From positions 108,285,982-108,349,981 of the forward strand of contig NC_050097.1 in assembly GCF_902167145.1 (NCBI RefSeq): DNA of 64,000 nucleotides, read 5' to 3'. Each line of letters starts with the position of its first letter. The first letter of the stretch is position 1. The position numbers were made by a program, and so were the translations under genes. The notes below the pieces were generated by a model. That model ran no database searches and was not told the origin of the DNA. It was given only the letters and a program-made list of their open reading frames with translations. Of this stretch, positions 1 through 12,127 are shown piece after piece. This stretch comes from Zea mays. Taxonomy: Eukaryota; Streptophyta; Magnoliopsida; Poales; Poaceae.

Positions 1-115
1 TCCCATAAGTGCTGCGCTTTTAGCCGCCTCTGCTTTCCGTGCCCTAGTTCTTGCTTTCTCGCTTCCGAATCCTCTCTGCAATTCGCCTCCCACTCTGCTC
101 GCCGGTAGAATCGAG

Positions 116-3100
116 ATGGCGCCCAAGAGGAAAACCTCGAGTTCGTCTGCCGTGGTGATTCCTCCAATCGACCCCAACAGCCAGTTGCCTTTCGCAGGTA
201 ACCACATGTCCGTCATCTCTGAGCCCGAACTTCTCCACCTTGTGTCCATCGGGGTTCTCCCTCCGAGCGAACTCTGTTCTTGGCGGATTTGCCATGGGGT
301 TACTGTCCCAACTGAGGATACCCATGAGTCCGTTGTTTATGCTCCTTTCCTTCTCCGCAGCCTTGGCCTTCCCATTTCTCCCTTTTTCCGCGGCCTCCTT
401 GATTTCTACCATCTTAACTTGACCCATCTGAACCCCAATTCTATCCTGCAAATCTCTATTTTCGTTCATTTATGCGAAGCCTTTCTCGGTGTGCTGCCAC
501 ATTTCGGGTTGTGGAAGTACTTGTATCATTGTCGCCCTGGGATGGCCGGGGGACAACATCAGTTGGTTGGGGGTGCTAGCTTAGAGATGCGCCGCGGGAA
601 GAAGACTGAGTATCTCGAAATCCCTCTCAAAGACAGTATCAAGGGATGGCGCCTGGAGTGGTTCATAGTTGAGAATTATGGAAATTCTCTCCCCCCCGGT
701 CGGGAAGACAGCCGGACGTTCGCACCCCAAGCTGGACCGAGTCTCCCACAGATCAGGAGGTAGCTGAGGCAGGTGCGTTGCTAGCTGAAGTTGGACTGCT
801 GAAAGAGAGGGGTTTGACTGCTGAAGCTGTTGTTGCTGATTTTGTCTTCAAGAATATTCAGCCGCTAAAAGACAGGGCGCACCCGGCTTATTTGTATCGA
901 GGCCTAGCCGACTCAACTCGAATTACCAACAGAAGAATTCCCTCTGCAGACTTGGTGAGCCGACTTGAGATGATCCTTAGAGGCAAGGTGTCAAATGTTG
1001 GAGCCCCAGTGGCATACTCGGCCTGGAACCTGCCTCCTCCCAAAGCCTTCACCCTTTTTGTGTCGAATCCACCTGTTACTGATGGCAGTTTGGGTCTTAG
1101 AGTGCGACCCTCTGCTGAAGAAGTTAGTGCATTGGTTGCCTCGCTCAGGGAGATTCCTGATGATGAACGGCAGGTCCACTTTGAAGTGCCCCTGAATCCT
1201 AGCGATGCAGAGATAAGTGCTATGCTTGATTTGCTGGCTGAGGACTCTTCTGATGCTGCTCCTGCTGGGACATCGGTGGTGGCGCCCCTCCCAGAGGCTG
1301 ATACAACTTTGGATATTCAGAAGCCTGCCAGTACTCGCCCGAGGCGCCCTTGCTGAGCCAATCAGCCCGATCCTTCTGCTGATGAGCAGAAAAAGAAAAG
1401 GAGACGCCTCCGGCGAGTATCCAGTTTGGATCAGGACGTTGGTACTTCGGTTCCTGCTGCTGAAGAAGTGCCTGTGACTGAATTTACTGACGCTGACCCC
1501 AATGGGTGTACCCAATCTGCTACTGATCCCAATGGGTGTGCCCCTTCTGTTGCTGATCCCAATGTTGGTGCTCCATCTGTTGTTGATCCCAATGGGGGTG
1601 CTGCCTGTGTTGCTAACGTGGACGAGGAGGAGGAAGAAGATGAAGTTCCTTTGACTCGGAAAAAACAGTCGGCAGTTCATTGCTAGTGGTGAAAGTAGTG
1701 GAGTCCCTTCTCCTGCTTTGTCTGCTCTCATTGGCCTGCAAGAACTGTCTCTGGCCAATTTTGATCAGACTCTTGAGGATATGGTTCCAGAGGATTTGTT
1801 ATCAGAGCCAGTGGATGATGGTGTGATGGAGGTTTGTGCTGATGTGCTTGATGCTGGGTTGAGGTCATCTCGTGCCTCGTCGACCTTGGAGCGCGATCTC
1901 GAGGGTCGGGAGACTGAATTGGATCGTTCTGGTCCCATGGAAGTAACTGAGGGCCCATCAGCCTTAGAAGTGGCTACCACAGAGAACATGGACCCCTAGG
2001 GTGGCGTTGACACATGCCCAGCCCCCGAGGATGTCGCCGGGGATGACTTGGTTCGGGTGGGAAGTGTAAGCCACTGCCCAGCCCCCGAGGGTACTGCCGG
2101 GGATGATCCGGCTCAAGTGGGCAGTGCAAACTATGACCCAGCCCCCGAGGGTGACCGAGCGAGGTCTCCCTCCTGTACTTCCATGGACGTTCATGCGGGA
2201 TCGCCTCCACACTCCGGCTATATGGTGGTAGCCCAAGCCTTGGACCAGTGAGTCGCTTTAGAGGGAAGCGTCCCCGCTGACCGAGTGTTGGGCTCTGTTG
2301 ATGGTACCGAGCTGGTTCCTGCTGGTTTGTTGCAAGCTGCTTCGGGTGGTGGCCTTACGCCTGGTTATCAATTGATCTCTCCCGATTTGGGGATCCCTTC
2401 GTTCTTTTCCAACCTCCAGGTACTGTGATGTGTTTTAGCTTGGTTTTTACATTGCATGAACTGCTGTCATTACACTCATCTGTTCTCCTCATCAGGCTTT
2501 GGTGGATGGGATGGCTAGCCAGCTGAGGTTACAGGGTGCTTCTGTCCCAGAAGTAGCTTCATCTCTTGCATGTTGGAATCCAGTGTCACTTCAACGTCGT
2601 GTCTCTAAATTGGAGGCGACCAACGCTGGTTAGTGTTTTTTGCTTCTTTTTGTCTTCACTGTAAACTGCTTTACATTCTGACCCCTTTTTGTTTGATTGT
2701 CTCCTGCTAGGAATGACTCGGCAGATTTCCACTCTTGAGGAAAAACATTCCCGAGATCAGGCTGAATTGGTCCAGTGATGCACTGACTTTGAGGAAAAGT
2801 ACTCTCAGAGCCAGACTGAGCTGGGTCAGGTCTCCGCTGCCTTAGATGACGCTAATGCACTGAGTTCTTCTCTTCACGCTCAGCTCAATTCTGAAAAGGT
2901 GATTTGTGTAACTGTGCTTTGTCTTGTTGTGCTCCTGTTACTTGCTTGGTTTTTGAGGGAGTTGACTTTTGTTTGCAGGAAGAAAAACGTATCCTTGCTG
3001 CTTCTCGCGACAATCTTGACAGATTGTATCGTGATTCTAGCAACTCGCTGACCATCCTGGAGAGGAGTCATCGCTTCACCATGGAAGAATTGGACAATCA

Positions 3101-3440
3101 ACGCTGTAAGCTGCAGGAATCCGCGGATGAAGTGACCCGGCTCAAGCAGTTGATATCAGCGAAGGACGCTACTATCAAAGAACTCCGAGCTTCCAAGAAA
3201 TCCATCGCCCAAGAATTAGAAACTGCTCGGTTGGCTGCCAAGGTTGTCGAAGAAACTTCTATTACTCTCAGAGCCCAGCACGATAGAGCCATGGACAAGG
3301 CTATTCGGGCGGGACGAATATTGATGAGGAGACCCGGCGTGGTTGTTCCCGAAGATATAAGGGCTGATGTGAATGCTGCCCCTGATTTCTCGAGTCGTCC
3401 CTCCTCATCGACTGCTCATGAGAAAAATATCACAAAATAG
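116..3440 (+). pseudogene. Antisense four-exon gene of T1, gypsy-type transposase-like domain plus coiled coil, decayed
   Basis: Exons inferred by matching T2 are 116-2419, 2496-2628, 2711-2898 and 2979-3440, with GT-AG introns. Exons 2-4 have exactly the same lengths as in T2 (133, 188, 462 nt). The first ~200 residues resemble the 'putative gypsy type transposon' domain (Transposase_28 family), including a WRLEWF stretch. A run of four 10-residue repeats starting DPN (about 1493-1612) and an acidic patch follow. Next come 20-residue repeats containing PAPE, and exons 3-4 form a long coiled coil ending near VVVPEDIRADV. Breaks: a frameshift at the C run 691-697, stops at 1354 and 1997, one extra A at 1659-1665, a TGA at 2249, and a TGA at 2776 where T2 has CGA. 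The molecular role is unknown; such antisense ORFs are known in Grande/RIRE2-type elements. Confidence 0.75.
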
Positions 3441-3657
3441 AGAGACATTTTGCGTGCTTTGAGCGTGCGGTTAGCATGGTCAGACATTTGTTAGAGGACG
3501 TCATTTCAGTACTTAAACGACATTGTTATTCTCGTATTGTTTCGGAATTCATCAGTTTGTAATTTTGCAGTAGTAAAATGATGCGCGATGGTTTTGAAAT
3601 TTGTTTGTGGGATATAGAAGTCATCCTTATATGAGTAGTTGTAATCACGTTCGATCG

Positions 3658-4262
3658 CCTTAAGTCGCTGCTGACTTAAGTCGATTACTTTTGTTAATAG
3701 GGCGTAGTGGTCACCCTGAATTGCGTAGGCGTGAGCATGTTGCACCGGCTTAAGTCGCTGCTGACTTTAGCCGATTGCTCCGTTAGCAGGGCATAGTGGT
3801 CACCCCGAGTTAAGTAAGCGTGAGCATGTTGCACCGCCTTAAGTCGTTGCCGACTTAAGCCGATTGCTCCGTTAGCAGGGTATAGTGGTCACCCCGAGTT
3901 AAGTAAGCGTGAGCATGTTGCACCGCCTTAAGTCGTTGCCGACTTAAACCGATTTCTCCGTTAGCAGGGTATAGTGGTCACCCCGAGTTAAGTAAGCGTG
4001 AGCATGTTGCACCGCCTTAAGTCGTTGCCGACTTAAGCCGATTGCTCCGTTAGCAGAGTATAGTGGTCACCTCGAGTTAAGTAAGCGTGAGCATGTTGCA
4101 CCGCCTTAAGTCGTTGCCGACTTAAGCCGATTGCTCCGTTAGCAGGGCATAGTGGTCACCCCGAGTTAAGTAAGCGTGAGCATGTTGCACCGCCTTAAGT
4201 CGTTGCCGACTTAAACCGATTGCTCCGTTAGCAGGGCATAGTGGTCACCCTGAGTTAAGTAA
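3658..4262. repeat. 89-bp tandem repeat array of T1, about 6.8 units
   Basis: Successive units start about every 89 bases (the motif tgagcatgtt recurs at 3821 and 3910). Most units contain CTTAAGTCG-TTGC-CGACTTAAG, a perfect 9-bp inverted repeat with a 4-nt loop. Each also contains a copy of 'catagtggtcacc'. The first units are more diverged. The array lies between the end of integrase and the 3' end of the antisense gene, exactly as in T2. It is noncoding in both orientations. Confidence 0.9.
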
Positions 4263-4373
4263 GGATGCAAGTCAATCATGAACAAACTGAGTATCTTTGA
4301 AACCCCTTTTTTATTGATGACATATTTCCATTTTACAGAGTACATCGTCGTCCCGATAGCTTTTGAAATACAG

Positions 4374-7300
4374 CTAGGGATAAAACTTTCTGAGGTGTTC
4401 TATGTTCCAGGAGTTCCCGACTTCTGTGCCATCCATCTGAGTGAGACGATATGATCCGGGCCGAGTGACTTCTGCTACTATGAAGGGTCCTTCCCATAAG
4501 GGCGATAACTTGTGTCGTCCCTCCCCCGTTAGAATTCGGCGGAGGACGAGATTTCCTACTGAGAAGGATCGCTGTCGCACAGCCTTGTCGTGATAGCGCC
4601 TTAGAGTCTACTGGTACCGTGCTGATTGGATTACCGCATTCAGCCGTTCTTCCTCAAGTATATCAATGTCCTCCAGCCTGGTGGCCTCGACTTCTGCTAT
4701 GTTTTCGAAGATCAACCTTGGCGCCCCGAACTTGAGATCGGCGGGTAGCACTGCCTCCGACCCATAGACCATGAAGAAAGGAGTGTTTCCATGCAGAGCT
4801 CGGCTAGGTTGGGTTCTTAGGCTCCAAACGACATAAGGCAATTCCCTTATCCACTTTCCTGCGAATTTTTCAATCTTATCGAAGACCTTTTTCCTGAGTG
4901 CCTCCAGTATCATCCCATTGGCTCGCTCAACCTGCCCGTTGGCTCTTGGATGTGCTACAGATGCATACTTGATCTGAATGCTTTTTTGCTCGCAGAAGTC
5001 GAAGAACTCTGAACTTGTGAAGTTGGATCCTAGGTCAGTTATGATGCTGTTTGGTATCCCGAATCTGAATATTATGTCTTGTATGAATTCCATGGCCTTA
5101 GCTGAGGTTAAAGAAGCAATGGGCTTGAACTCTATCCATTTAGTGAATTTGTCGATTGCTACCAATACATGAGTGTATCCTCCTTGAGCTTTCTTGAAAG
5201 GTCCAATCATATCCAGTCCCCAGCATGCGAAAGGCCAAGTTACTGGTATGGTCTGCAGTTGCTGTGCTGGCAGATGTTGTTGTTTTGATAAGTATTGGCA
5301 AGCTTCGCACCTCTGAACTAACTCGGCTGCATCACTCTTCGCTATTGGCCAATAGAATCCTGACCTGAAGACCTTCCCGACTAGTGTTCTGGATGCTGCA
5401 TGTATTCCACATTGCCCAGCATGGACCTGCTCCAGAAGTCGCTTCCCAGTAGATGAGAGAATGCACTTCATGATGACGCCTGATGCACCCCTTCTGTACA
5501 ATGTCTCCCAAATGAGTGTGTAGTGAGCCGACTGTCTGGCAATGCGCTCGGCTGAATTCTTGTCATCTGGTTCCTCTTCATTCTTTATATACTTGATGAT
5601 TGGCCTTCTCCAGTCATCAGAGTCTGACTCGGGTTGATCTATAATATTACACTCTCCTGTTTGATCCATTGATATGCTCGGCTATAGTATTTCTTGCACA
5701 AAGACTCCGGGTGGGACCTGAGTTCGACTGGATCCTAGCTTGGACAATATATCGGCTGCTGTGTTCCGATCTCTTTCTACATGATGAAATTCCAGACCCT
5801 CAAATTTATCTTCCATCTTTCGGACAGCAGTGCAGTATTTTCCCATTGAATCGCTTGAACAATCCCACTCTTTGTTTATCTGGCTAATGACTACCAGAGA
5901 GTCTCCGTACACCATTAATCTCTTGATGCCCAATGATACGGCGATGTTCAATCCATGGATTAGAGCTTCATACTCGGCTGCATTGTTGGAGGCCGGAAAC
6001 AGCAATTGGAGGGCATATTTGAGGTGCTCGCCCCCAGGTGCGGTGAAGAGAATTCCTGCTCCTGCTCCCTGCAATTTCAGCGAGCCATCGAAATACATTC
6101 GCCACACTTCTGCAGTCTCTGGGTTATCTGGTACTTGCTGTTCAGTCCACTCTGATACGAAATCAACCAGTGCTTGAGTTTTGATGGCAGTACGAGGTCG
6201 GAATTCGATGTCATGAGATCCCAGCTCACAAGCCCACTTGGCTATTCGGCCAATGGCTTCCTTGTTGTGAAGAATATCCCCTATTGGAAAACCAGTGACT
6301 ACTATGACTTTGTGGTCATCAAAGTAGTGGCGTAGCTTGCGGGCAGTTAGAAGTACTGCATATAATAGCTTCTGAACTTGAGGATACTTTTTCTTTGAGG
6401 GGCCTAGAACTTCACTGATGAAGTAAACAGGATGTTGCGCTGGGTAGGCATGTCCTTCTTCTGCTCGCTCGACTACCAACGCGGTGATTACCACGTGAGT
6501 CGTGCAAGAGATATACAATAGCAGATCTTCGGCTGGTTGAGTTGACGTAGCTCGTCGGGGTGGCTTCAGTACTGGTGGTGTTGTCAAGAATTTCTTCAGT
6601 GCATCTAGAGCTTCCTGTGCCTCTGAAGTCCACTAAAACTTATCTACCTTCTTGAGTAGCTTGTAAAATGGTAAACCTTTTTCCCCCAGCCTGGATATAA
6701 ATATGCTCAGAGCTGCCATACATCCAGTAAGTCGCTGAACCTTCTTTTGTGATCGAGGTGCTTCCATCTTCATGATAGCTTCAATCTTATCCGGATTAGC
6801 CTCAATTCCCCGGTGGCTGACAATAAACCCGAGTAACTTTCCTGCTGGTACCCCGAAAACACATTTTTCGTGATTAAGCTTCCATCTATACCGCCTCAGA
6901 CTGTTGAAAACCAGCTGTAAGTCTTCGATGAAGTTTTCTGAGTTCTCCGTTTTGATTACCACGTCATCCACGTAGGCTTCCACATGCTTGCCCCAGTGAT
7001 CGGCTAAGCATGTTTGAATAGCTCTCTGATAAGTCGCCCCAGCGTTTTTGAGGCCAAACGGCATGGAGGTATAACAGAAAGCACCAAACGGAGTAATGAA
7101 CGCTGTTTTTTCTTCGTCTTCCTTTGCCAAACTAATCTGGTGGTATCCGGAATAGCAATCCAGGAAAGACAGCACAGAACATCCAGCGGTGGAGTCCACC
7201 ACCTGATCTATCCTCGGGAGCCCGAAGGTATCATTCAGACAGTGTTTGTTGAGATCAGTATAGTCGACGCACATGCGCCAATCCACTTTATTCTTTTTGA

Positions 7301-7559
7301 GTACAAGAACAGGGTTGGCTAACCACTCAGGGTGTAACACCTCTCTAATAAATCCAGCCGCGACCAAGCGAGCTCACTCGGCGCGAATGGCCTCTCTCTT
7401 GTCGGGCGTGAAACGACGTAGCTTTTGCCGAATCGGCCTTGCCTGGGGATAGACCTTCAGTTTGTGCTCGGCCAGTTCTCTTGGGACTCCCGGCATATCC
7501 GCAGGTTGCCACGCGAATACGTCTCGGTTATCTTGCAGAAACTGGACGAGCGTGCTTTC
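4374..7559 (-). pseudogene. T1 pol: RT, RNase H, second RNase H, integrase; several stops
   Basis: Read on the minus strand downward from the in-frame TAG at 7560-7562. RT shows the active site YVDD inside EAYVDDVVIK and the MPFGLKNAG motif. A connection RNase H follows. A second RNase H shows YFDGS, NNAAEYEAL, VYGDSLVV and a final NTAAD motif, the arrangement known for Tat elements. Integrase has an H-H-C-C zinc motif (HAGQCGIHAA to RCEACQ), then WGLDMIGPF, TDLGSNF and NGQVERAN for the D, D, E triad. Compared with T2, stops replace residues at about 7368 (TGA) and at 6633, 5682 and 4608 (all TAG). The protein ends at TAA beside 4374 after HLRKFYP. It cannot be translated intact. Confidence 0.9.
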
Positions 7560-10383
7560 CTATTTGTCGTCCAGGCTGGAGCTGATGATGACAGTCTTGC
7601 GTTCATCAGCGAACCCTAGGTTGATCCTTTTAGTTTCTTCAGTCGACCGCATAGAGGTCGCGGCCTGAGCTTCGTTTGCCGGTACTGCGAGGTCCTCCTC
7701 AGGCTTAGAGTTCGCCTGTGTTGAAGAAACCGTCGACGGCTTGGTGGTGAGGGCTGCTTGGATGGCCACTCGGAAACACTCTGCGGCGCCTTGGAAATCG
7801 GCGCGCACAGTTATGATTCCTTGCGGTCCTGGCATCTTCAGTATCATGTACGTGTAATGTGGAACGGCCATGAATTTGGCCAATCCCGGCCTCCCGATGA
7901 TGGCGTTGTACCCGCAGTCGAAGTTCGCCACTTCGAACCTCAGGAACTCGGTTATGTAGTTCTCCGGAGTTCCGAAGGTGACAGGCATGTAGATGTGGCC
8001 CAGCGGGTATTCCCCTTCCGTCGGCACGATGCCGAAGAAAGGAGTGTCCGACTCATGGAGATCTTTGAGTTGAACTCTCAAGCCTTGGAGTGTCCGGGGG
8101 AAGGTGACGTTGATGCTGCTCCCCCCGTCCACTAGCACCTTCTTCACCCGGCTCTCTCGGATCACCGGATCGACGAGGAGCGGGTATTTGCCTGGATGGT
8201 TGAAGTTGAGCCATTGATCCTCCCGAGTGAAAGTGATCGGGTGCTCCGACCACCGGTATGGGGCGGGAGGACCGGTGGTCGCCACCAGTATCTGGCGGTC
8301 GTTGAGCTTTTGTTGTCTTTTGTTCTCCTACGACCCGTGCCCGCCGAAGATGACGTTGACCTCCCTATCAACGCGCGGGAAAGCTCCTCCTCCTCCCTCC
8401 TCCTGCTGATGGGGTTGTCGTGGTTCATTTGGTCCTCCCCTCGGCGGAGGAGGAGGTAGAGGTTGGAAGGGTCGGCCGTGCCCGACGGAGTGCTTGAAGT
8501 CCCGGCAGTTACGAAGAGTGTGGCGCATGTCCTTGTGGTACGGGCACTGGGCGTCGAGGATGTCGTCCAGCGTGCGCTCGCCTCCGCGAGGTCCTCCTCG
8601 GGCGCGAGAGGCAGGTGGTCCGGCGCCGTGCACTTCTTTGCGAGGCCTCTTCTCCCAGCGTTTGTCGGGTTGCTGGTTCGCGTCGCGTCGTGGTGCTGCC
8701 GGTGCGGGCTTTGCTCCTCCGATGAGGTCCTGGGCCCGCTCGTCGACGGTGATGTAGAGGTCGGCTTCCCGGAACAGCTCCTCGGAGGTAGTCGGCGCCT
8801 TTTGTAATATGGCTCGGACGAAAGCCGAGTCGTTGGATCCTCTGTAGAAGTCCTCGATCACGGCCGCCTCCGTGACCTCGGGGATACGATTTCTCATGGT
8901 CTGGAACCTTTTGAGGTATGACCGGAGAGTTTCGTCCCCCCGGCGCTTGATGGATTTGAGGTCCCATGGTAACGCCGGTTTGTCGGAGAGGGATTGGAAA
9001 TTGGCGGTGAAGCGTCGACTGAAGTCGCCCCAGTCGTCGATGCAATGTCGGGGTAGATGTCGCAGCCATTGCAGCGCGTCTTGCCCAAGGACAATGGGTA
9101 AGTACGCGGTCATCACGTCTTCGGACGCCCCGGCAGCTCGAGCAGCGGTGGTGTAGACGGCTAGCCAACCCCATGGATCCTGCTTAGGTTCATATTTGTC
9201 GACATTGGATACCTTGAAGTTGGGAGGCCATTGGATGGCCCTAAGGCGCGGAGTAAGAGCAGACACTCCGCAGGTGTCCTCCTGTCGTCGGGGATGATGT
9301 CTGTCCCGGGGAGGGGAGTAGTTGTTGGGTTCCTCGACCGTCCCCGGGTAGTACCACCAGTTGAGGTCGTTGCCGACTCAGTTCTGGTGGCCCGGCTCCG
9401 AGCTGGGATGCCATGATCCCTGTCGTACTCCTCCCGGCGACGGATCTCGTTCTCATGCTGCCGTTCACGCAAAGCATTGATGGAGCTTCGCGCGTCTCGG
9501 CGACTGTTGATGGCGTGTCGTAGATCATTCGGCGGGTGAGCAAGCGGTAGAAGATGGTTGGCTGCCTGGGTGAACAGTCGTCGGTAGCCCTCGGCGTCGG
9601 GAGTCCGAGGGAGTCCATCAGCTATCCGAGCTAGTACTCCTCCGACTTCGCTCGGCGTGTTCATGGCTCGGGCAAAGTCGGGGTTCAGGTTGCGCCCAAA
9701 GAATGGATTTTCCCGGCGTTGCCTTGCATCTTGCTCGGCTTGTTCCTGAGCCCGACGGCGATCACGTCGTCGGGAGTTCCTTCGTTCTCTGAAGACGTGT
9801 TCTTCCGGAGTTTCTCCTATCTCCGAGACCTCGTCTCGCGAGACAGGTTGCTCCGGATCCCGTTCTCCGGCCGCGTGATGTCGTCGAACGTTCCTGCGCC
9901 GGTTCCTCCGTCGGCGGGATTTTCGTTGAGGCGGTTCTTCTCCGGGTGCGGTCGGCTCGTCGTCGGAGACGGTGGGCGACTCCGCTCTCCCGATGAAGAG
10001 GACGTCGGGATAGAATGGTGCTGCTGTCGTGGCGACCTTCTTTCCGTTCTCCTTTGAGGGCGGAGGAACGGAAAGAACAACTTGCTTCCCCTTGGTTTCC
10101 TTCTTCCTCGCGATCTGTGTCCATTCTTTTGTCGGGGAAGTAGACAGCGGAGTTCTCCGGGTCAGCGGCCCTTGGCCCCCGACTTTCCGGGGACGATCTT
10201 TTTCCGGAGAGCTGGAGGTTGTGCTTCTCCAATATTTTCGGAGTTTGTTGGAGGAGACTTCTTTTCCGGCGGATCCGCAATGCGGTGTAGAGTTCCCTCT
10301 TCATCTGCTACGGATGAGATTGTTTCGAAGCAGAATACGGATCCGGGACGGAGGGTGATCTTGCTGTGGAAGGTGACGGCCAT
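7560..10383 (-). pseudogene. T1 gag-protease, frameshifted
   Basis: The start ATG (10381-10383) opens with MAVTFHSK, 46 bases inside the LTR edge, as in T2. The basic, Arg-rich N-terminal part is in shifted frames: at least one frame change lies between about 9665 and 9762, and another near 9320. The conserved capsid segment (around WLRHLPRHCIDDWGDF) and a zinc-knuckle-like CPYHKDMRHTLRNC follow. A TAG at 8328 replaces a Gln codon. The aspartic protease region has VLVDGGSSINVTF. The frame ends at the TAG at 7560, in frame with pol, at the same position as in T2. Confidence 0.85.
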
Positions 10384-10409
10384 TGAGCTAGCTTGGATCG
10401 TCGACACAC

Positions 10410-10427
10410 CCCCTACCTGGCGCGCCA
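10410..10427 (-). other. Primer binding site of T1
   Basis: Reading minus, two bases after the LTR, the sequence is TGGCGCGCCAGGTAGGGG, the position and TGG start expected of a tRNA primer site. T2 has the same site. I could not assign the tRNA with certainty. Confidence 0.65.
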
Positions 10428-10429
10428 GC

Positions 10430-11056
10430 TGTCGGTATTTTGGGTCCGACCGCACACCCGGGGTTGCCCCTCAAGGTGTTTTTAGGAGTAGGACGGTGTC
10501 GACAACTGTAGCCAAATGGTTCGTGCCAGATGCACGAGGGACAGTGGACAATGTTTACAGGTTCGGGCCGCTTAGAGATGCGTAACACCCTACGTCCTGG
10601 TGAGTATGCTGGGTGAATAAGGTTACAAGAGAGCTCTCTGAGTCGAGAATGCAGAGAGTTGAAGTGGGTGGCTAAGTAATAGGGTCGATCGTTCTGAAGG
10701 GGTGCCCCCTAGGCCTTATATACTCGACCGTGGGGCAATACACGTGGATATGATAACAATGTGTAGCTAAAAGATAGTGAACTGTTTGAGTTTATCTCCT
10801 TGTAGTTCTGCCGACTTATCCTCGCATGGCTCCGTTGCATTGGGGCTCCAGCGCGGAAAAGTCGGATCTCTGTTGTGGTCGCTCGCTCGTCGTTGTGGGC
10901 CGTCCGGGTTTGCACCAATCCGGCCTCGTGTCAAACTGCTTTGCTGATTGTTCCTCCCCAGGCCCACGAAAGAATGACCTTACGATTTATTGGGCCCTTG
11001 GGCCTTTCGTGAGGTCTTTTACTCTTTTAGTGGACCCGGGGATATCTGTCCCCACA
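10430..11056 (-). repeat. 5' LTR of T1 (627 bp)
   Basis: It starts TGTCGG and ends CCCACA on the plus strand, the same boundaries and the same 627-bp length as both T2 LTRs, but with clear substitutions relative to them. On the minus strand it contains a TATA-like TATATAAGG at 10714-10722. Confidence 0.92.
10714..10722 (-). promoter_or_regulatory. TATA-like element in T1 LTR
   Basis: Minus-strand TATATAAGG within the 5' LTR, oriented toward gag. The same element is found in T2's LTRs. The transcription start has not been determined. Confidence 0.55.
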
Positions 11057-11970
11057 CTTGTCGAGAAGAAGAATATGATGAAGAAGCACTACAAGGCTAG
11101 CTAGAAAATTAATCAATCAAATTTGTATCAACACTTCATTGTGTTGCTGGACCAGTCCATCGCTGAAAAGAATGTTTGCGTGAAAAATGACATATGTTGA
11201 TTAAAAAACCGATCAAACAATTTAAACCATAAGAGGCAGAAAATAAGCAAGAGGTGGATGATGATGATGGCGAGGTCGAGTAGTTTTAATTTTTTATAAA
11301 AACTATATAATTTTATTATTTTTATTTTTTATACTTTATTTACTTTTTGAATTATGAATTCTTTTCTCTTTAAATTATAAGTTTGACAATTTTAATCTAA
11401 AGAGAAATGTTGTGTTTCGTTTTAAATAAGAAGCTGTAAAAGAGAATTTGATGGGACGTTGTGCTGAGGTGACCGTAGGTAAAGGCTATGCGCAAAAACA
11501 CAAAAGTAGATCAAAACTGACAATGATCAAATTGTGTCGTCACTGGTATGACTGGTAGCAAACATAAATGTATAGACTGTTAGGGTTGAATCCAAAACCC
11601 TGAAACCTTAACATCACGACAAGAGTGAAGGAAGGCATGACCGATAAAACCGTCTTCAAGAAGAGCCATTAAACCATCTTGTTACCCAAAATTTAGAGGA
11701 TGTTGTCAGCGTTCTGTAAATAATTCTTTAAATTTATGAGATGCTATTAAATCATCTCTCTATATAAACTTTCTCTCTACACTCCTCTATCAATTATAAT
11801 ATAATACTATAAATAATATATTTAGTAAAACTAAAATTTATACAATATATTTGAGAGTATAAAAATATGTACATACAAAAATTTAAAATAAAATATATAG
11901 GACGAGATATATGCTGCATGAGACGAAGGAGATATTAATGAAGTATTTTTTAAAGGAGACTATAATATAT
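11057..11970. other. AT-rich spacer without recognised genes
   Basis: No coding frame, RNA gene or element ends could be recognised. The first bases flank the T1 LTR. A GATGATGATGG stretch near 11258 and several poly-T runs are the only local structures. Confidence 0.5.
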
Positions 11971-12127
11971 AGGTAGTGTTTGGTTACTTTAGTCACCCTC
12001 TTAAACTTTAGGGACTAGAAATCCTATTTGAAAGATCTATTTTAGTCACTCTGGTTCGATATTTTAGTGACTAAAAGTGACTAAATTTTAGTGACTAAAG
12101 TTTAGAAGGTGGGAACCAAACACCCTT
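11971..12127. mobile_element. Short MITE, about 157 bp
   Basis: The ends are inverted: GTGTTTGGTT near the left end and AACCAAACAC near the right, flanked by TATA-like bases on both sides. The interior repeats 'gtgactaaa' motifs in both orientations, as in fold-back MITEs of grasses. It carries no coding capacity. The superfamily is not certain because the target duplication is low-complexity AT. Confidence 0.65.

Larger units (their letters stand above)
1..11056 (-). mobile_element. T1: Tat-lineage Ty3/gypsy retrotransposon, left end outside window
   Basis: On the minus strand the order is LTR (10430-11056), primer binding site, gag, protease, RT, RNase H, a second RNase H and integrase. 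An 89-bp tandem array follows, and then a gene on the opposite strand. A second, archaeal-like RNase H and an antisense gene with a gypsy-type transposase-like domain are known from Tat elements such as Grande and RIRE2; assignment to that group is an inference from domain layout. The 3' LTR lies left of base 1, so the target duplication cannot be confirmed; the five bases after the LTR are CTTGT. T1 is colinear with T2 but more decayed: gag has frameshifts and pol has several stops. Unlike T2, it keeps the 5' half of the antisense gene. Confidence 0.9.

Noticed and set aside
1..3440. Antisense ORF of T1 as an independent host transposase gene
   Set aside because: The same gene, exon by exon, occurs at the same place in T2, so it is part of the retrotransposon.
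3658..4262. CRISPR-like regular repeats
   Set aside because: The 89-bp units are contiguous, without unique spacers; this is a retrotransposon tandem array in a plant genome.
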